From CAZDDI01 sp964504195 (lineage in GTDB: Bacteria; Chloroflexota; Anaerolineae; B4-G1; SLSP01): a stretch of 64,000 nt of DNA. The stretch lies in assembly GCA_964504195.1 (NCBI GenBank), contig CAZDDI010000004.1:62001-126000 (forward strand), given 5' to 3'. Each line of letters starts with the position of its first letter. Positions within the stretch are counted from its first letter, which is position 1. A program made the position numbers and the translations under genes. Shown piece after piece: positions 33,839 through 44,942 of this stretch. The notes beneath the pieces were generated by a model. That model was given only the letters and a program-made list of their open reading frames with translations, was not told where the DNA came from and ran no database searches.

Positions 33839-34699
33839 ATGACTACTGCATTTGAACGGGCCGTTATTGCGCTTAAATCCGGCGATAAGACAACCGCGAA
33901 ACAAATATTAGCGAGCATACTCCAAGAAAATCCGAGAGATGAGAATGCTTGGCTATGCACATCAATAGTTGTTGAGTCCAGTATTCAACAACATTACTGT
34001 TTAGAAAAAGTATTGGAAATCAACCCCAATAATAAAACTGCACAAAAAGAATTGTTGAGTTTACATCAATCTGCATCAAAAACAAAAGATACCTCACTCT
34101 GTGTTGCTAAGTCAGAAATGCAAGTTGATCAACCATTTAATGAAAGTCTTGAAGTAGAGCAGGTTTCTTTTGAGCTACCACTATCAAACAAAAAGCAACA
34201 AACCATTTCTACTATGCCAACGCACTCTTCTCAATTGCAAGATGGTGTAACAACGGATATTGACACGAGTCACCAGAATTCAAAAATAAAATCGATATTA
34301 TTAGGATTTTTGCCATGGGCAATTGTTACGCTATTATGTGCTCTTGTGGTTGCAATTGAGCAATCCATCTATATGCAGGCTTTCATATCTGTGGCTTTTG
34401 TTTTTTGTGCAGGTGTGTTTTATTTGGCCTTTACAAGTAATCGACATAACTTAATCCCTCCAACAGCAAAAGAATTACCACCAGAACCAACACTGAAAGA
34501 ATCACCAGTTGAAATACGATGTCCAAAGTGTGGATCAACACAGATTGTTGCAAATTCGAGCGGTTTTGGTGTTGGAAAAGCCGCTGTGGGAACATTATTA
34601 TTGGGACCAGTTGGACTGCTTGGAGGATTTATTGGCAGCAAAAAAATGAAAGTTATTTGCATAAGTTGCGGATGCCAATGGCAACCCGGTAGAAATTGA
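33839..34699 (+). CDS. TPR-zinc ribbon membrane protein of an AT-rich island
   Basis: The 286-residue protein has one or two TPR-like repeats at the N-terminus (FERAVIALKSGDKTTAKQILASILQENPRDENAWL; HYCLEKVLEINPNNKTAQKEL) and a polar spacer. Two membrane helices follow (about 158-176 and 182-200). The C-terminal zinc ribbon has CPKCGS near 222 and a C-x-S-C-G-C end, its two halves separated by a Gly-rich hydrophobic loop (GFGVGKAAVGTLLLGPVGLLGG). Codon use is AT-rich, unlike neighbours, which suggests transfer. It is 27 bases from the next gene. Function is unknown. Confidence 0.75.
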   Translation: MTTAFERAVIALKSGDKTTAKQILASILQENPRDENAWLCTSIVVESSIQQHYCLEKVLEINPNNKTAQKELLSLHQSASKTKDTSLCVAKSEMQVDQPFNESLEVEQVSFELPLSNKKQQTISTMPTHSSQLQDGVTTDIDTSHQNSKIKSILLGFLPWAIVTLLCALVVAIEQSIYMQAFISVAFVFCAGVFYLAFTSNRHNLIPPTAKELPPEPTLKESPVEIRCPKCGSTQIVANSSGFGVGKAAVGTLLLGPVGLLGGFIGSKKMKVICISCGCQWQPGRN

Positions 34700-34726
34700 A
34701 ACTAACCACAAATTGAGGCTAATTCT

Positions 34727-35491
34727 ATGTTAAACTTACCACCTAAAACGGAAGATTTTACTGGCTCGCTTACTCGAGAACATAAATTACGAATATACTT
34801 GTTATCTTTTATTTTTTTAGTTTTAGGCATATTGGGAATATTGAACTTATCTTCAAATATATTTTTATTTAATACAGAAATAGTTGTAATGTTAGTTTTT
34901 TCAAGTGTTTTATTATTGATTGATATTTTGCCTATCTTTGTAAAAACTATTAAATTTGGAAGTTTCGAAATTGAAATTAGACAGGCTCAACAGCAACAAG
35001 AATTTATATATGAATTCCAGCGAAGACTAACTGAATTAGAAAAAAGCATGAATCAAAGTATGCCAGATAATTTACTGGTAAGTCAGTTTGAAAAAGCCGC
35101 TCGGGATTTTGAGGAAGGATCTCGTTCAGAAAGAAGTTTGGCCGAAACCGAACTGATTTTTACAGGGATTAGACTTGGAAAAGGTTTTCTTCTGAGTAAA
35201 CTAACCAAGGGAAAATGGGGAGAGCGAGCAGGTTCAGCGGCGGCACTAGGATTATTAAACGACCCAAGCACGCTTGATGAATTAATTAAAGCATTACAAG
35301 ATGAATCTTCTTTTGTACGTTACCGCGCGGTTATCTCTATAAAAAGAATGATAAAGAGTTTCAATTCGAAGCAATTGAAGTCTGTTTTAATATCTTTAAA
35401 AAGAACTATAAAAAGTGAGCGTAATACAAGAACGATAAATTTGATTGAGGATACTATTTGCGCATTGGAAAACTTTAATAAAAATTACTGA
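34727..35491 (+). CDS. Membrane protein with coiled coil and HEAT-like repeats, AT-rich island
   Basis: The 254-residue protein has two membrane helices (about 24-44 and 50-72) and a charged coiled coil (QAQQQQEFIYEFQRRLTELEKSMNQ). A HEAT-like C-terminal part follows (GERAGSAAALGLLNDPSTLDELIKALQDESSFVRYRAVISIKRMI). It shares AT-rich codon use with the upstream TPR-zinc ribbon gene and probably forms an operon with it. Two membrane-anchored scaffold-like proteins beside decayed toxin-antitoxin genes fit a defence or stress accessory cassette, but no catalytic domain is visible. Function unknown. Confidence 0.72.
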   Translation: MLNLPPKTEDFTGSLTREHKLRIYLLSFIFLVLGILGILNLSSNIFLFNTEIVVMLVFSSVLLLIDILPIFVKTIKFGSFEIEIRQAQQQQEFIYEFQRRLTELEKSMNQSMPDNLLVSQFEKAARDFEEGSRSERSLAETELIFTGIRLGKGFLLSKLTKGKWGERAGSAAALGLLNDPSTLDELIKALQDESSFVRYRAVISIKRMIKSFNSKQLKSVLISLKRTIKSERNTRTINLIEDTICALENFNKNY

Positions 35492-35761
35492 GTTTACCGC
35501 AAATTAAGTCTTTTAAAAATTTTTACACTGTGATTTTATTAAACTATTTATTTTACTATATACTAATTTTTCAAAAATTTATCTGTGTTGTTCGCTGTAA
35601 ATATAGCCCATGTTGTTATATTCAGGGACTAAACGTAAGTTATACTATTGATTTAGTAAGAGGAAGTGACCAACCACCACCTTGACAATCCCCCCACTCG
35701 GTATACAACATAACCGTACTCAGCTGTGGCGCAGACAGAAATCAGCCGCAGTATAAAATTT

Positions 35762-35884
35762 GTAACTACTCAGCCTTGTCATTGCGAGCCGTCTGCGGCG
35801 AAGCAATCTCAACCACGAACGAGATTGCTTCGCCGCGCAGACGCGGCTCGCAATGACAGATAAAGTTTGAACCTGAGTAGTTAC
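35762..35884. mobile_element. MITE-like element with 12-bp TIRs and 8-bp target duplication
   Basis: GTAACTACTCAG (35762-35773) and CTGAGTAGTTAC (35873-35884) are perfect terminal inverted repeats. TAAAATTT stands directly outside both ends (35754-35761 and 35885-35892), a perfect 8-bp target duplication. Inside is a long palindrome with the CATTGCGAGCCG...GCAATCTC / GAGATTGC...CGGCTCGCAATG pattern known from many genomes. It has no coding capacity. The rest of the 464-base gap 35492-35955 is AT-rich with no gene. Confidence 0.8.
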
Positions 35885-35955
35885 TAAAATTTTGAGATTT
35901 GCTGATTTGAGATTTTTTGATTTGCGATTTGCAGATTTTTCCCAGGAGGTGCAGA

Positions 35956-36795
35956 TTGTTCCACGCAGTAGTTGCAGTCAAGCAAGTGCCGGACACCACC
36001 AACATCCGCATTGACCCGGATACGGGCAATCTGGTGCGCGAGGGCGTCCCGGCGATTATGAACCCCTACGATGCGCACGCGCTGGCGGAGGCCGTCGCCT
36101 GGAAGCGCAAGTTGGGCGGGAAGGTGACGGTGGTCTCGATGGGGCCGCCCAACTTCACCGCCACCATCCGCGAGGCCATCGAGCTGGGCGCGGATCGCGG
36201 CGTGCTCCTCACCGACCGCAAGTTCGCCGGGGCCGATACGCTCGCCACGTCCTATGTGCTGGCGGAAGCCATCAAAGCCATCCACGCGGAAGACCCGGTG
36301 GACGTGGTGTTCTTCGGCAAGCAGGCGATTGATGGCGACACGGCGCAGGTAGGGCCGGGCGTAGCCGTCCGTATGGATTTGCCCATCGTCACCTACGCGG
36401 TCAAAATCCGCGAGGTGGATGTGGAGAAGCGGCGGCTGGTAGTGGAACGGCGCACCGAGCGGTGGACGGAAGTGGTGGAGACACCGCTGCCCGCGCTGCT
36501 CACTTGCGAGAAAGAAATCGCCGAGATCCCCTTCGCCCCCCTGCCCGACCTCATCCGCTCCCTGCGTTACGCCCCGGAGATGTGGACAATGGAAGGGCCA
36601 GTTCCCTTCAGCCTCGAAGAAGTGGGCGTCAAAGGCTCGCCCACCATTGTCTACAAGATGGGGACACCGCCGCTGCCCGAAGCCGGCGAGAAGGTCAACG
36701 CGCGCGAGATGGGCGCTCCCGCAGCGGCCAAGTTTGCGCTGGATAAGGCCGAGGCCGCCGGGATTCTCAAGGCAGTGCTAGGAGGTGCAGCATGA
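35956..36795 (+). CDS. etfB: Electron transfer flavoprotein, beta subunit (FixA-type)
   Basis: AGGAGGTGCAGA is followed by TTG at 35956, giving (M)FHAVVAVKQVPDTTNIRIDP; no ATG fits the conserved N-terminus, so this is a TTG start. The 279-residue protein has the ETF-beta features VKQVPD, GADRGVLLTDRKFAGADTLATSYVLAEAI and DVVFFGKQAIDGDTAQVGPGVA. The C-terminus extends past the usual beta subunit (LPEAGEKVNAREM...). It forms a dimer with the EtfA encoded next, with four overlapping bases. In FixABCX complexes it takes electrons from NADH. Confidence 0.93.
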   Translation: MFHAVVAVKQVPDTTNIRIDPDTGNLVREGVPAIMNPYDAHALAEAVAWKRKLGGKVTVVSMGPPNFTATIREAIELGADRGVLLTDRKFAGADTLATSYVLAEAIKAIHAEDPVDVVFFGKQAIDGDTAQVGPGVAVRMDLPIVTYAVKIREVDVEKRRLVVERRTERWTEVVETPLPALLTCEKEIAEIPFAPLPDLIRSLRYAPEMWTMEGPVPFSLEEVGVKGSPTIVYKMGTPPLPEAGEKVNAREMGAPAAAKFALDKAEAAGILKAVLGGAA

Positions 36796-37835
36796 GCGCG
36801 CGCCGGTTCTGGGTATTTATCGAGCAAGAGGGCGGCGCAGCACATCCCGTCTCGTGGGAGCTGCTGGGCGTAGCGCGCGGGCTGGCCGAGCAGGTCAAGG
36901 CCGAAGCGGAAGCCGCCGGGGATACCGTATTGGTCGAAGGGGTGCTGTTGGGTCACAACATCGGCGAGATCGCCACGGAGGCACTGGCCTATGGCGCGGA
37001 TCGCATCTATGTGGTAGACGATCCGGCCTTCGAGCATTATCGCAACTGTCCTTATTACAAGACGATTTGCCAGGTGGCAGAGAAGCACAAGCCCGAAGTC
37101 TTCCTCATCGGCGCGACGACGCTGGGGCGCGACCTCGCCGGCGCGGTCGCCACGGCGCTGGGCACGGGTCTCACCGCCGATTGCACCGAGCTGGAGATGG
37201 GCGAGGTGAAGGGCGCAGCGCAGCGGTTGCTGCTGGCGACCCGGCCCGCTTTCGGCGGCAACATCATGGCGACGATCCTCTGTCGCAAGCATCGCCCGCA
37301 AATGTCGAGCGTGCGCCCGCGCGTATTCCCCATGCCCGCGCGCATCTCCGATCCGCAGGGCGAGATCGTCCACGAAAGCGCCGCGCTGGAAGAAGACGAC
37401 ACCGCCGCCTGCATCCTCGAATTCATCCATGCCAAAGGCGAGACGGTGGATATCGAGTACGCGGATGTCATCGTGGCGGGTGGGCGCGGCCTGGGTTCGC
37501 CCGACGGCTTGAAAGTCCTGCAAGAGTTGGCGGATGAGCTGGGCGGCGTGGTGGGCGTCACTCGCCCGCTAGTGGATGGCGGCTGGGCCAGCTCCGCACA
37601 TCAGGTGGGGCAGAGCGGGCGCACGGTGCGCCCCAAGCTCTACATCGCGGCGGGCATCTCCGGCGCGCTGCAACACAAGGTTGGGATGCAGAGTTCCGAC
37701 TTCATCATTGCGATCAACAACGACCCCAACGCACCGATCTTCGAGGTGGCGGATGTGGGCATCGTGGGCGACCTGTTCGAGGTGATTCCGGCCATGCTCG
37801 AACAGATTCGCACCTACAAGGAGGCGCGGGCATGA
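36792..37835 (+). CDS. etfA: Electron transfer flavoprotein, alpha subunit (FixB-type)
   Basis: The start overlaps the etfB stop (ATGA). The 347-residue protein has the N-terminal ETF domain (RFWVFIEQ, PEVFLIGATTLGRDLAGAVATALGTGLTADCTEL) and the C-terminal FAD domain. The latter carries the signature RPLVDGGWASSAHQVGQSGRTVRPKLYIAAGISGALQHKVGM and ends in AINNDPNAPIFEVADVGIVGDLFEVIPAM. Ser/Thr and Arg residues of the FAD site are in place. It pairs with EtfB and passes electrons to FixC and FixX. Confidence 0.95.
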   Translation: MSARRFWVFIEQEGGAAHPVSWELLGVARGLAEQVKAEAEAAGDTVLVEGVLLGHNIGEIATEALAYGADRIYVVDDPAFEHYRNCPYYKTICQVAEKHKPEVFLIGATTLGRDLAGAVATALGTGLTADCTELEMGEVKGAAQRLLLATRPAFGGNIMATILCRKHRPQMSSVRPRVFPMPARISDPQGEIVHESAALEEDDTAACILEFIHAKGETVDIEYADVIVAGGRGLGSPDGLKVLQELADELGGVVGVTRPLVDGGWASSAHQVGQSGRTVRPKLYIAAGISGALQHKVGMQSSDFIIAINNDPNAPIFEVADVGIVGDLFEVIPAMLEQIRTYKEARA

Positions 37836-39169
37836 GCCAGCAAGCACAGCACGACAAAATCAGCTTTGATGCAATTGTGGTAGGAGCCGGCCTGGCCGGT
37901 TCGGCAGCGGCGATGATTATGGCGCGCGCCGGGCTAAACGTGGCTTTGGTCGAACGGGGCCAGAAGGCGGGCGGCAAGAACTACTTTGGCGGCGCTATCT
38001 ACACCCATGCCATCGCCGAAGTGCTGCCCGATTTCATGGAGCGCAAGCCCCCCTTCGAGCGGCCTGTCACCGAGGCGGGCTTCTGGTTCCTCTCGCCCGA
38101 CGGCGGCCTGACCAAAATGGTCACCAAAGGCGGCAAACTGGCGGCGCAGCCCGCCGACGCCTACACTGCCCTGCGCGCCACGTTCGATCTGTGGTGGGCG
38201 GAGCAGGCGCAGAAAGAGGGCGCGTTCCTTATCCCCAAGACGACGGTGGTGGACTTCATCCGCGCGGAGAACGGGCGGGTCATCGGCGTGAAAACCGATC
38301 GTCCGCAGGGCGATATGCACGCGCCGGTGGTCATCGTATGCGAAGGGGTCAACAATCTGCTGGCACAGAAGCTGGGGCTGATGAAGCACGACCTCGAACC
38401 GGCACACATGGCGCTGGCATTCAAACAAGTGCTGGCATTGCCGATGGACACGATCAACGCGCGCTTTGGCCTGAGCAGCGATGCGGAAGGCGTGGCCGCT
38501 TCGGTGATGGGCGACGTTTCGATGGGGCTTTCGGGCATGGGCTTTATCTACACCAACAAAACCACGCTCTCGGTGGGCCTGGGGGTGATGTTGGAGACGC
38601 TGGCCGAGCATCGGGTCAAACCCTACCAAATTTTGCAGCGCTACCTGGAACATCCCGCCATCGCGCCGCTGGTGAAGGACGCGCAGCTGCTCGAATACGG
38701 CGCGCATCTGATCCCTGAAGGCGGCTGGCGCGATATGCCGCAGCTCTACACCGACGGGGTGATGATCGCCGGGGATGCGGCGGCGATGGTGAACGCGCTG
38801 CATTGGGAAGGGACGAACATGGCGATTGTGGCCGGGCGGCTGGCCGGCGAGACGGCGGTGGCGGCGCATCGCAAGGGCGATTTCTCCGCGGCAACGCTGG
38901 CGGACTACAAGGCGCGGCTCCAGGAGGGCTTCATCCTGCCCGACCTCAAGCAATATCGCAACTTCTCGCACTTCCTGGAAACGCATCCCAGTTTCATGGA
39001 AACATATCCGGCCTTTGTCAATGAGGCGTTGGGGAGCTTCTTCAGCGCCTACGGGAAGCCCAAGAAGGAGTTGTTCCAGGAGATGCTGGGCGCGTTGACC
39101 CATCGCCGCAACCTGTTCCAGGCGGCGGGCGATATTATCTCGATGGGAAGGGCGGTGATGGGATGGTAA
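37832..39169 (+). CDS. fixC: FixC-type ETF:quinone oxidoreductase flavoprotein
   Basis: The start overlaps the etfA stop (ATGA). The 445-residue flavoprotein starts with the FAD Rossmann motif VVGAGLAGSAAAMIMARAG and has the C-terminal substrate/quinone region GVMIAGDAAAMVNALHWEGTNMAIVAGRLAGETAVAAHRKGDFS typical of FixC/ETF-QO. With FixX it hands electrons from EtfAB to menaquinone. It lies in an unbroken etfB-etfA-fixC-fixX unit. Confidence 0.94.
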   Translation: MSQQAQHDKISFDAIVVGAGLAGSAAAMIMARAGLNVALVERGQKAGGKNYFGGAIYTHAIAEVLPDFMERKPPFERPVTEAGFWFLSPDGGLTKMVTKGGKLAAQPADAYTALRATFDLWWAEQAQKEGAFLIPKTTVVDFIRAENGRVIGVKTDRPQGDMHAPVVIVCEGVNNLLAQKLGLMKHDLEPAHMALAFKQVLALPMDTINARFGLSSDAEGVAASVMGDVSMGLSGMGFIYTNKTTLSVGLGVMLETLAEHRVKPYQILQRYLEHPAIAPLVKDAQLLEYGAHLIPEGGWRDMPQLYTDGVMIAGDAAAMVNALHWEGTNMAIVAGRLAGETAVAAHRKGDFSAATLADYKARLQEGFILPDLKQYRNFSHFLETHPSFMETYPAFVNEALGSFFSAYGKPKKELFQEMLGALTHRRNLFQAAGDIISMGRAVMGW

Positions 39170-39513
39170 TGAAAAAGGGAGACGCATTCGAGGCCAAAGC
39201 CTTGTCAGCGGAATTACAGGCCAGCCTGCCAGATGTGTATGTGGACGATTTGCTGGTGAGTATCAAGTACTTCCTGGATGAAGAAGAGGCGCACCTGTGG
39301 ATCGAGGATCACGCGATTTGCGCGCGGTGCAAGCACAAGCCGTGCCTTTACTTCTGCCCGGTGAACGTCTACCAGCTGGGCAACGATGGGAAAATCCAGG
39401 TGGCTTACCAGGCGTGTGTGGAGTGCGGCAGCTGTCGCGTGGGCTGCCCGTACAAGAACATCGGCTGGAAACTGCCGCGCGGCGGCTTCGGCGTGGCGTA
39501 TAAGTTTGGGTAG
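39163..39513 (+). CDS. fixX: FixX-type ferredoxin-like protein
   Basis: The 116-residue protein overlaps fixC by seven bases. Cysteines occur in DHAICARCKHKPCLYFCPVNVYQ and ACVECGSCRVGCPYKN, giving the FixX pattern in which only one 4Fe-4S cluster is expected. The N-terminus (about 35 residues) is longer than in nitrogen fixers. It is the last gene of the unit and forms the ETF-QO complex with FixC. No nif gene is nearby, so the complex here probably serves fermentation or beta-oxidation electron balance rather than nitrogen fixation. Confidence 0.93.
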   Translation: MVMKKGDAFEAKALSAELQASLPDVYVDDLLVSIKYFLDEEEAHLWIEDHAICARCKHKPCLYFCPVNVYQLGNDGKIQVAYQACVECGSCRVGCPYKNIGWKLPRGGFGVAYKFG

Positions 39514-39533
39514 ACAGTAGACAGTAGACGGCG

Positions 39534-39566
39534 CGCCCCCGCGATTCCAATGGAGTTGCGGGGGCG
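39534..39566 (+). terminator. Hairpin after fixX
   Basis: CGCCCCCGC and GCGGGGGCG form a 9-bp GC-rich stem about 20 bases after the fixX stop. Confidence 0.6.
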
Positions 39567-39617
39567 TATTGCGTGAGAGTGAGTTGGCCTGAATAGTTAC
39601 TCCATGGATAAAAATCG

Positions 39618-39646
39618 CACCCCCGCTGGATTTACCAGCGGGGGTG
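39618..39646. terminator. Second GC-rich hairpin after fixX
   Basis: CACCCCCGCTGG and CCAGCGGGGGTG form a perfect 12-bp stem with a 5-base loop, followed by TTGTT. With the hairpin at 39534 it should end the etf-fix transcript. Confidence 0.75.
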
Positions 39647-39761
39647 TTGTTATAAACTTCAGCAGGACTTGGCTTCTTGATAGCTAATTGATAACGAATC
39701 GTTAGGAATACAATCCCAGTTTTTGGTATGCTATCTTCAGTAATCGTCACTGGAGGTCCCA

Positions 39762-40475
39762 ATGTATCGCAAAACATCATTCGTAATCGGATTGCTTCTC
39801 ATTTCAATGGGAGGAATCTGGCTATCTTTTAGCCTGGTAGGCCTGGCGTTCGGGTTTCGTATCTGGCAACTCTGGCCCCTATTCGTGATTAGCGTGGGCT
39901 TAGCGTTCGTGGCCCCCCCACTACTCACAAGAAACCATCCAATATTGGGGATAGTATTCATCCCTGGCATTCCCATTTTGGCAACAGGCATGCTCCTGCT
40001 AATCGCCAGCGTTTTCCATGCCTGGGGTATATGGAGATGGCTCTGGCCCATTGAAGTTATCGCCGTAGGGCTGGGCTTCCTCAGTGCAGCGCTCTATATG
40101 CGTCGGCCCGGGCTGCTCATCCCGGCGATCATTATCAGCATGAACGGCCTGCTGTTCCAGTTCTGTGCCTTGACCGGCTGGTGGAGTCTGTGGGCAGTTG
40201 CCTGGACAGTGGAGCCGCTTTCTGTAGGATTGGGCTTGCTAACGCTAAACGCCTTCCGCCCGACGCGTGGGCTATCGCTGGCAGGCATACTGCTACTAGG
40301 TGTCGCGCTCTCCGGTTTTGCGTTATCAGTTGCAGGCATTCTGTTAGGCTTCATACTCCCGTTGTCCTGGGTACTGCGCTTCACATTCCCGGCAGCATTG
40401 ATTTTGTGCGGCGTATGCTTGCTGGGAATAGGATTGTTCCGACGTATTCCGGTGGCCGCCCTGGCGGCTGAATAA
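39762..40475 (+). CDS. Polytopic membrane protein with LiaF/DUF5668-like TM repeats
   Basis: The 237-residue protein is made of eight or so hydrophobic helices with repeated L-W-P-[LI]-x-V-I-[SA]-V-G-L-like units (LWPLFVISVGLAF; LWPIEVIAVGLGF; VEPLSVGLGLL) as seen in LiaF-N/DUF5668 membrane domains. GGAGGTCCC precedes the ATG. It is 23 bases before a GIN-domain lipoprotein gene; LiaF-type domains and GIN/DUF2807 domains often go together in envelope stress proteins, so the two probably act together. Confidence 0.75.
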   Translation: MYRKTSFVIGLLLISMGGIWLSFSLVGLAFGFRIWQLWPLFVISVGLAFVAPPLLTRNHPILGIVFIPGIPILATGMLLLIASVFHAWGIWRWLWPIEVIAVGLGFLSAALYMRRPGLLIPAIIISMNGLLFQFCALTGWWSLWAVAWTVEPLSVGLGLLTLNAFRPTRGLSLAGILLLGVALSGFALSVAGILLGFILPLSWVLRFTFPAALILCGVCLLGIGLFRRIPVAALAAE

Positions 40476-40498
40476 TCGTAGAGTAATTGGAGGTTATG

Positions 40499-41350
40499 AT
40501 GAAGAATAATTGGATGTTGGTAGGCTTGTTGGTATGCGCGATGGCGCTTTCGGGATGTGCCTGGGGATTCAGCGGGATTCAGGGATCGGGCAATGTTCTA
40601 GCGGAGACCCGGACGGTGGGTGCGTTTGACGCGGTCAATTTCGCTACTATCGGCACGCTCCACGTCACGGTGGGCGAAACCGAGTCGCTGCGGATTGAGG
40701 CCGAGGACAATCTGCTACCGTATTTCATCGCGGAGGTCGTTCACGACACGCTGATTCTGAAGTCACAATCGGGGGTCATGTTCCAGACCACACGCCCGGT
40801 CAATTTCTACCTGACCATCAGAGATTTGGATACGCTCACTTTGGACGGCAGCGGCAACGTCATCCTACCTGATCTTGAAACTACCACGTTGGTCCTAACC
40901 CTGAACGGTTCTGGGGATCTGGATACAGATCAACTCACAGCGACGACGTTGGAGACGCATATCAACGGTTCTGGTAACATAAACATTGCTGGCGCTGTTG
41001 TCGCAGATCAACAGCGCATTGTTATCAAAGGCTCTGGCGACTTGCGCATGGAGGAACTGACCGCGGAATCCGTGGTCGCGATGATCTCCGGCAGCGGTAA
41101 CATCAGCATCGCTGCCGGTGCAGTGCAATTACAACAGCTCTCCCTTAATGGCTCCGGTGATTACCAGGCAGGCACCCTGCAAAGCGCCCAAACCCAGGTT
41201 GGGGTGCGCGGTAGCGGCTCAGTTTACGTTGCCGTCACGGAGCACTTGAGTGCGAACCTTACCGGCAGCGGGAATGTGCATTGCACAGGTCAGCCTACAG
41301 TCGAGCAGATAGTTAGAGGATCGGGACGGCTTGTCACGCTCGAGAACTGA
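40499..41350 (+). CDS. GIN-domain (DUF2807) lipoprotein
   Basis: The start at 40499 (second of two adjacent ATG codons) has GGAGG at the better distance. The signal peptide ends in the lipobox LSGC. The rest is a right-handed beta-helix of about nine turns, each marked by a G-S-G-[ND/S/R]-[LIV/Y] motif (DGSGNV, NGSGDL, NGSGNI, KGSGDL, SGSGNI, NGSGDY, RGSGSV, TGSGNV, RGSGRL). Family members are surface proteins, probably for adhesion or envelope sensing. A strong terminator follows. Confidence 0.88.
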   Translation: MKNNWMLVGLLVCAMALSGCAWGFSGIQGSGNVLAETRTVGAFDAVNFATIGTLHVTVGETESLRIEAEDNLLPYFIAEVVHDTLILKSQSGVMFQTTRPVNFYLTIRDLDTLTLDGSGNVILPDLETTTLVLTLNGSGDLDTDQLTATTLETHINGSGNINIAGAVVADQQRIVIKGSGDLRMEELTAESVVAMISGSGNISIAAGAVQLQQLSLNGSGDYQAGTLQSAQTQVGVRGSGSVYVAVTEHLSANLTGSGNVHCTGQPTVEQIVRGSGRLVTLEN

Positions 41351-41365
41351 TTGAAACGGTAAACC

Positions 41366-41399
41366 ACAAACCGGGGCAGGGCAACCTGCCCCGGTTTGT
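41366..41399 (+). terminator. Terminator after the GIN-domain gene
   Basis: ACAAACCGGGGCAGG and CCTGCCCCGGTTTGT form a perfect 15-bp stem with a GCAA loop, followed by a T-rich tract (TTTCCCTTTT). Confidence 0.85.
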
Positions 41400-41462
41400 A
41401 GTGCTTTCCCTTTTCCCCATTTTCTGCTATGCTCAGGGTATCCCATTAACTGGAGACCCGTT

Positions 41463-44582
<3,120 letters not shown>

Positions 44583-44585
<3 letters not shown>

Positions 44586-44907
44586 AACGTGATAAAACCG
44601 GTGGTTGAGCCTGCCGAAACCACCGGGCTGCTCCGGTGCCTGAGCTTGCCGAAGGCCTCTGCCACCAGGCTTCGACAGGCTCAGCCACCGGAGGGCTGCG
44701 GCAGGCTCAGCCATTAGGCTGCTCCGGTGCCTGAGCTTGCCGAAGGCCTCTGCCACCAGGCTTCGACAGGCTCAGCCACCGGAGGGCTGCGGCAGGCTCA
44801 GCCATTAGGCTGCTCCGGTGCCTGAGCTTGCCGAAGGCCTCTGCCACCAGGCTTCGACAGGCTCAGCCACCGGAAACGTGAAGACAGAAGTATCTCCTCA
44901 CGTTTCA
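44583..44907. repeat. 91-bp tandem repeat array nested in a GAAACGTGA repeat
   Basis: A 91-bp unit (starting GGCTGCTCCGGTGCC at 44626, 44717 and 44808) is repeated about 2.7 times to 44874. Each unit holds an imperfect palindrome with CTGAGCTTGCCGAAG and CTTCGACAGGCTCAG arms. A founding palindrome (CCGGTGGTT...AACCACCGG, 44598-44626) precedes it. TGAAACGTGA (44583) and a GAAACGTGA/TCACGTTTCA pair (44873-44907) flank the array. The 357-base gap holds no gene. Confidence 0.85.
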
Positions 44908-44942
44908 TACATCACCCATCACGCCTACAAGGAGTTGTTAAA

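Noticed and set aside
35766..36029. Minus-strand peptide over the MITE
   Set aside because: Its RGEAISF/EIASPQTARNDK parts are translations of the CATTGCGAGCC palindrome seen in many genomes.
37934..39187. Long minus-strand open frame of 417 codons opposite fixC
   Set aside because: It is the GC-rich antisense shadow of fixC: Arg/His-rich, no domain, no ribosome site. fixC on the plus strand has clear FAD motifs and overlapping neighbours.
44626..44874. CRISPR array
   Set aside because: The 91-bp units are repeated head to tail with no unique spacers, and no cas gene is present.
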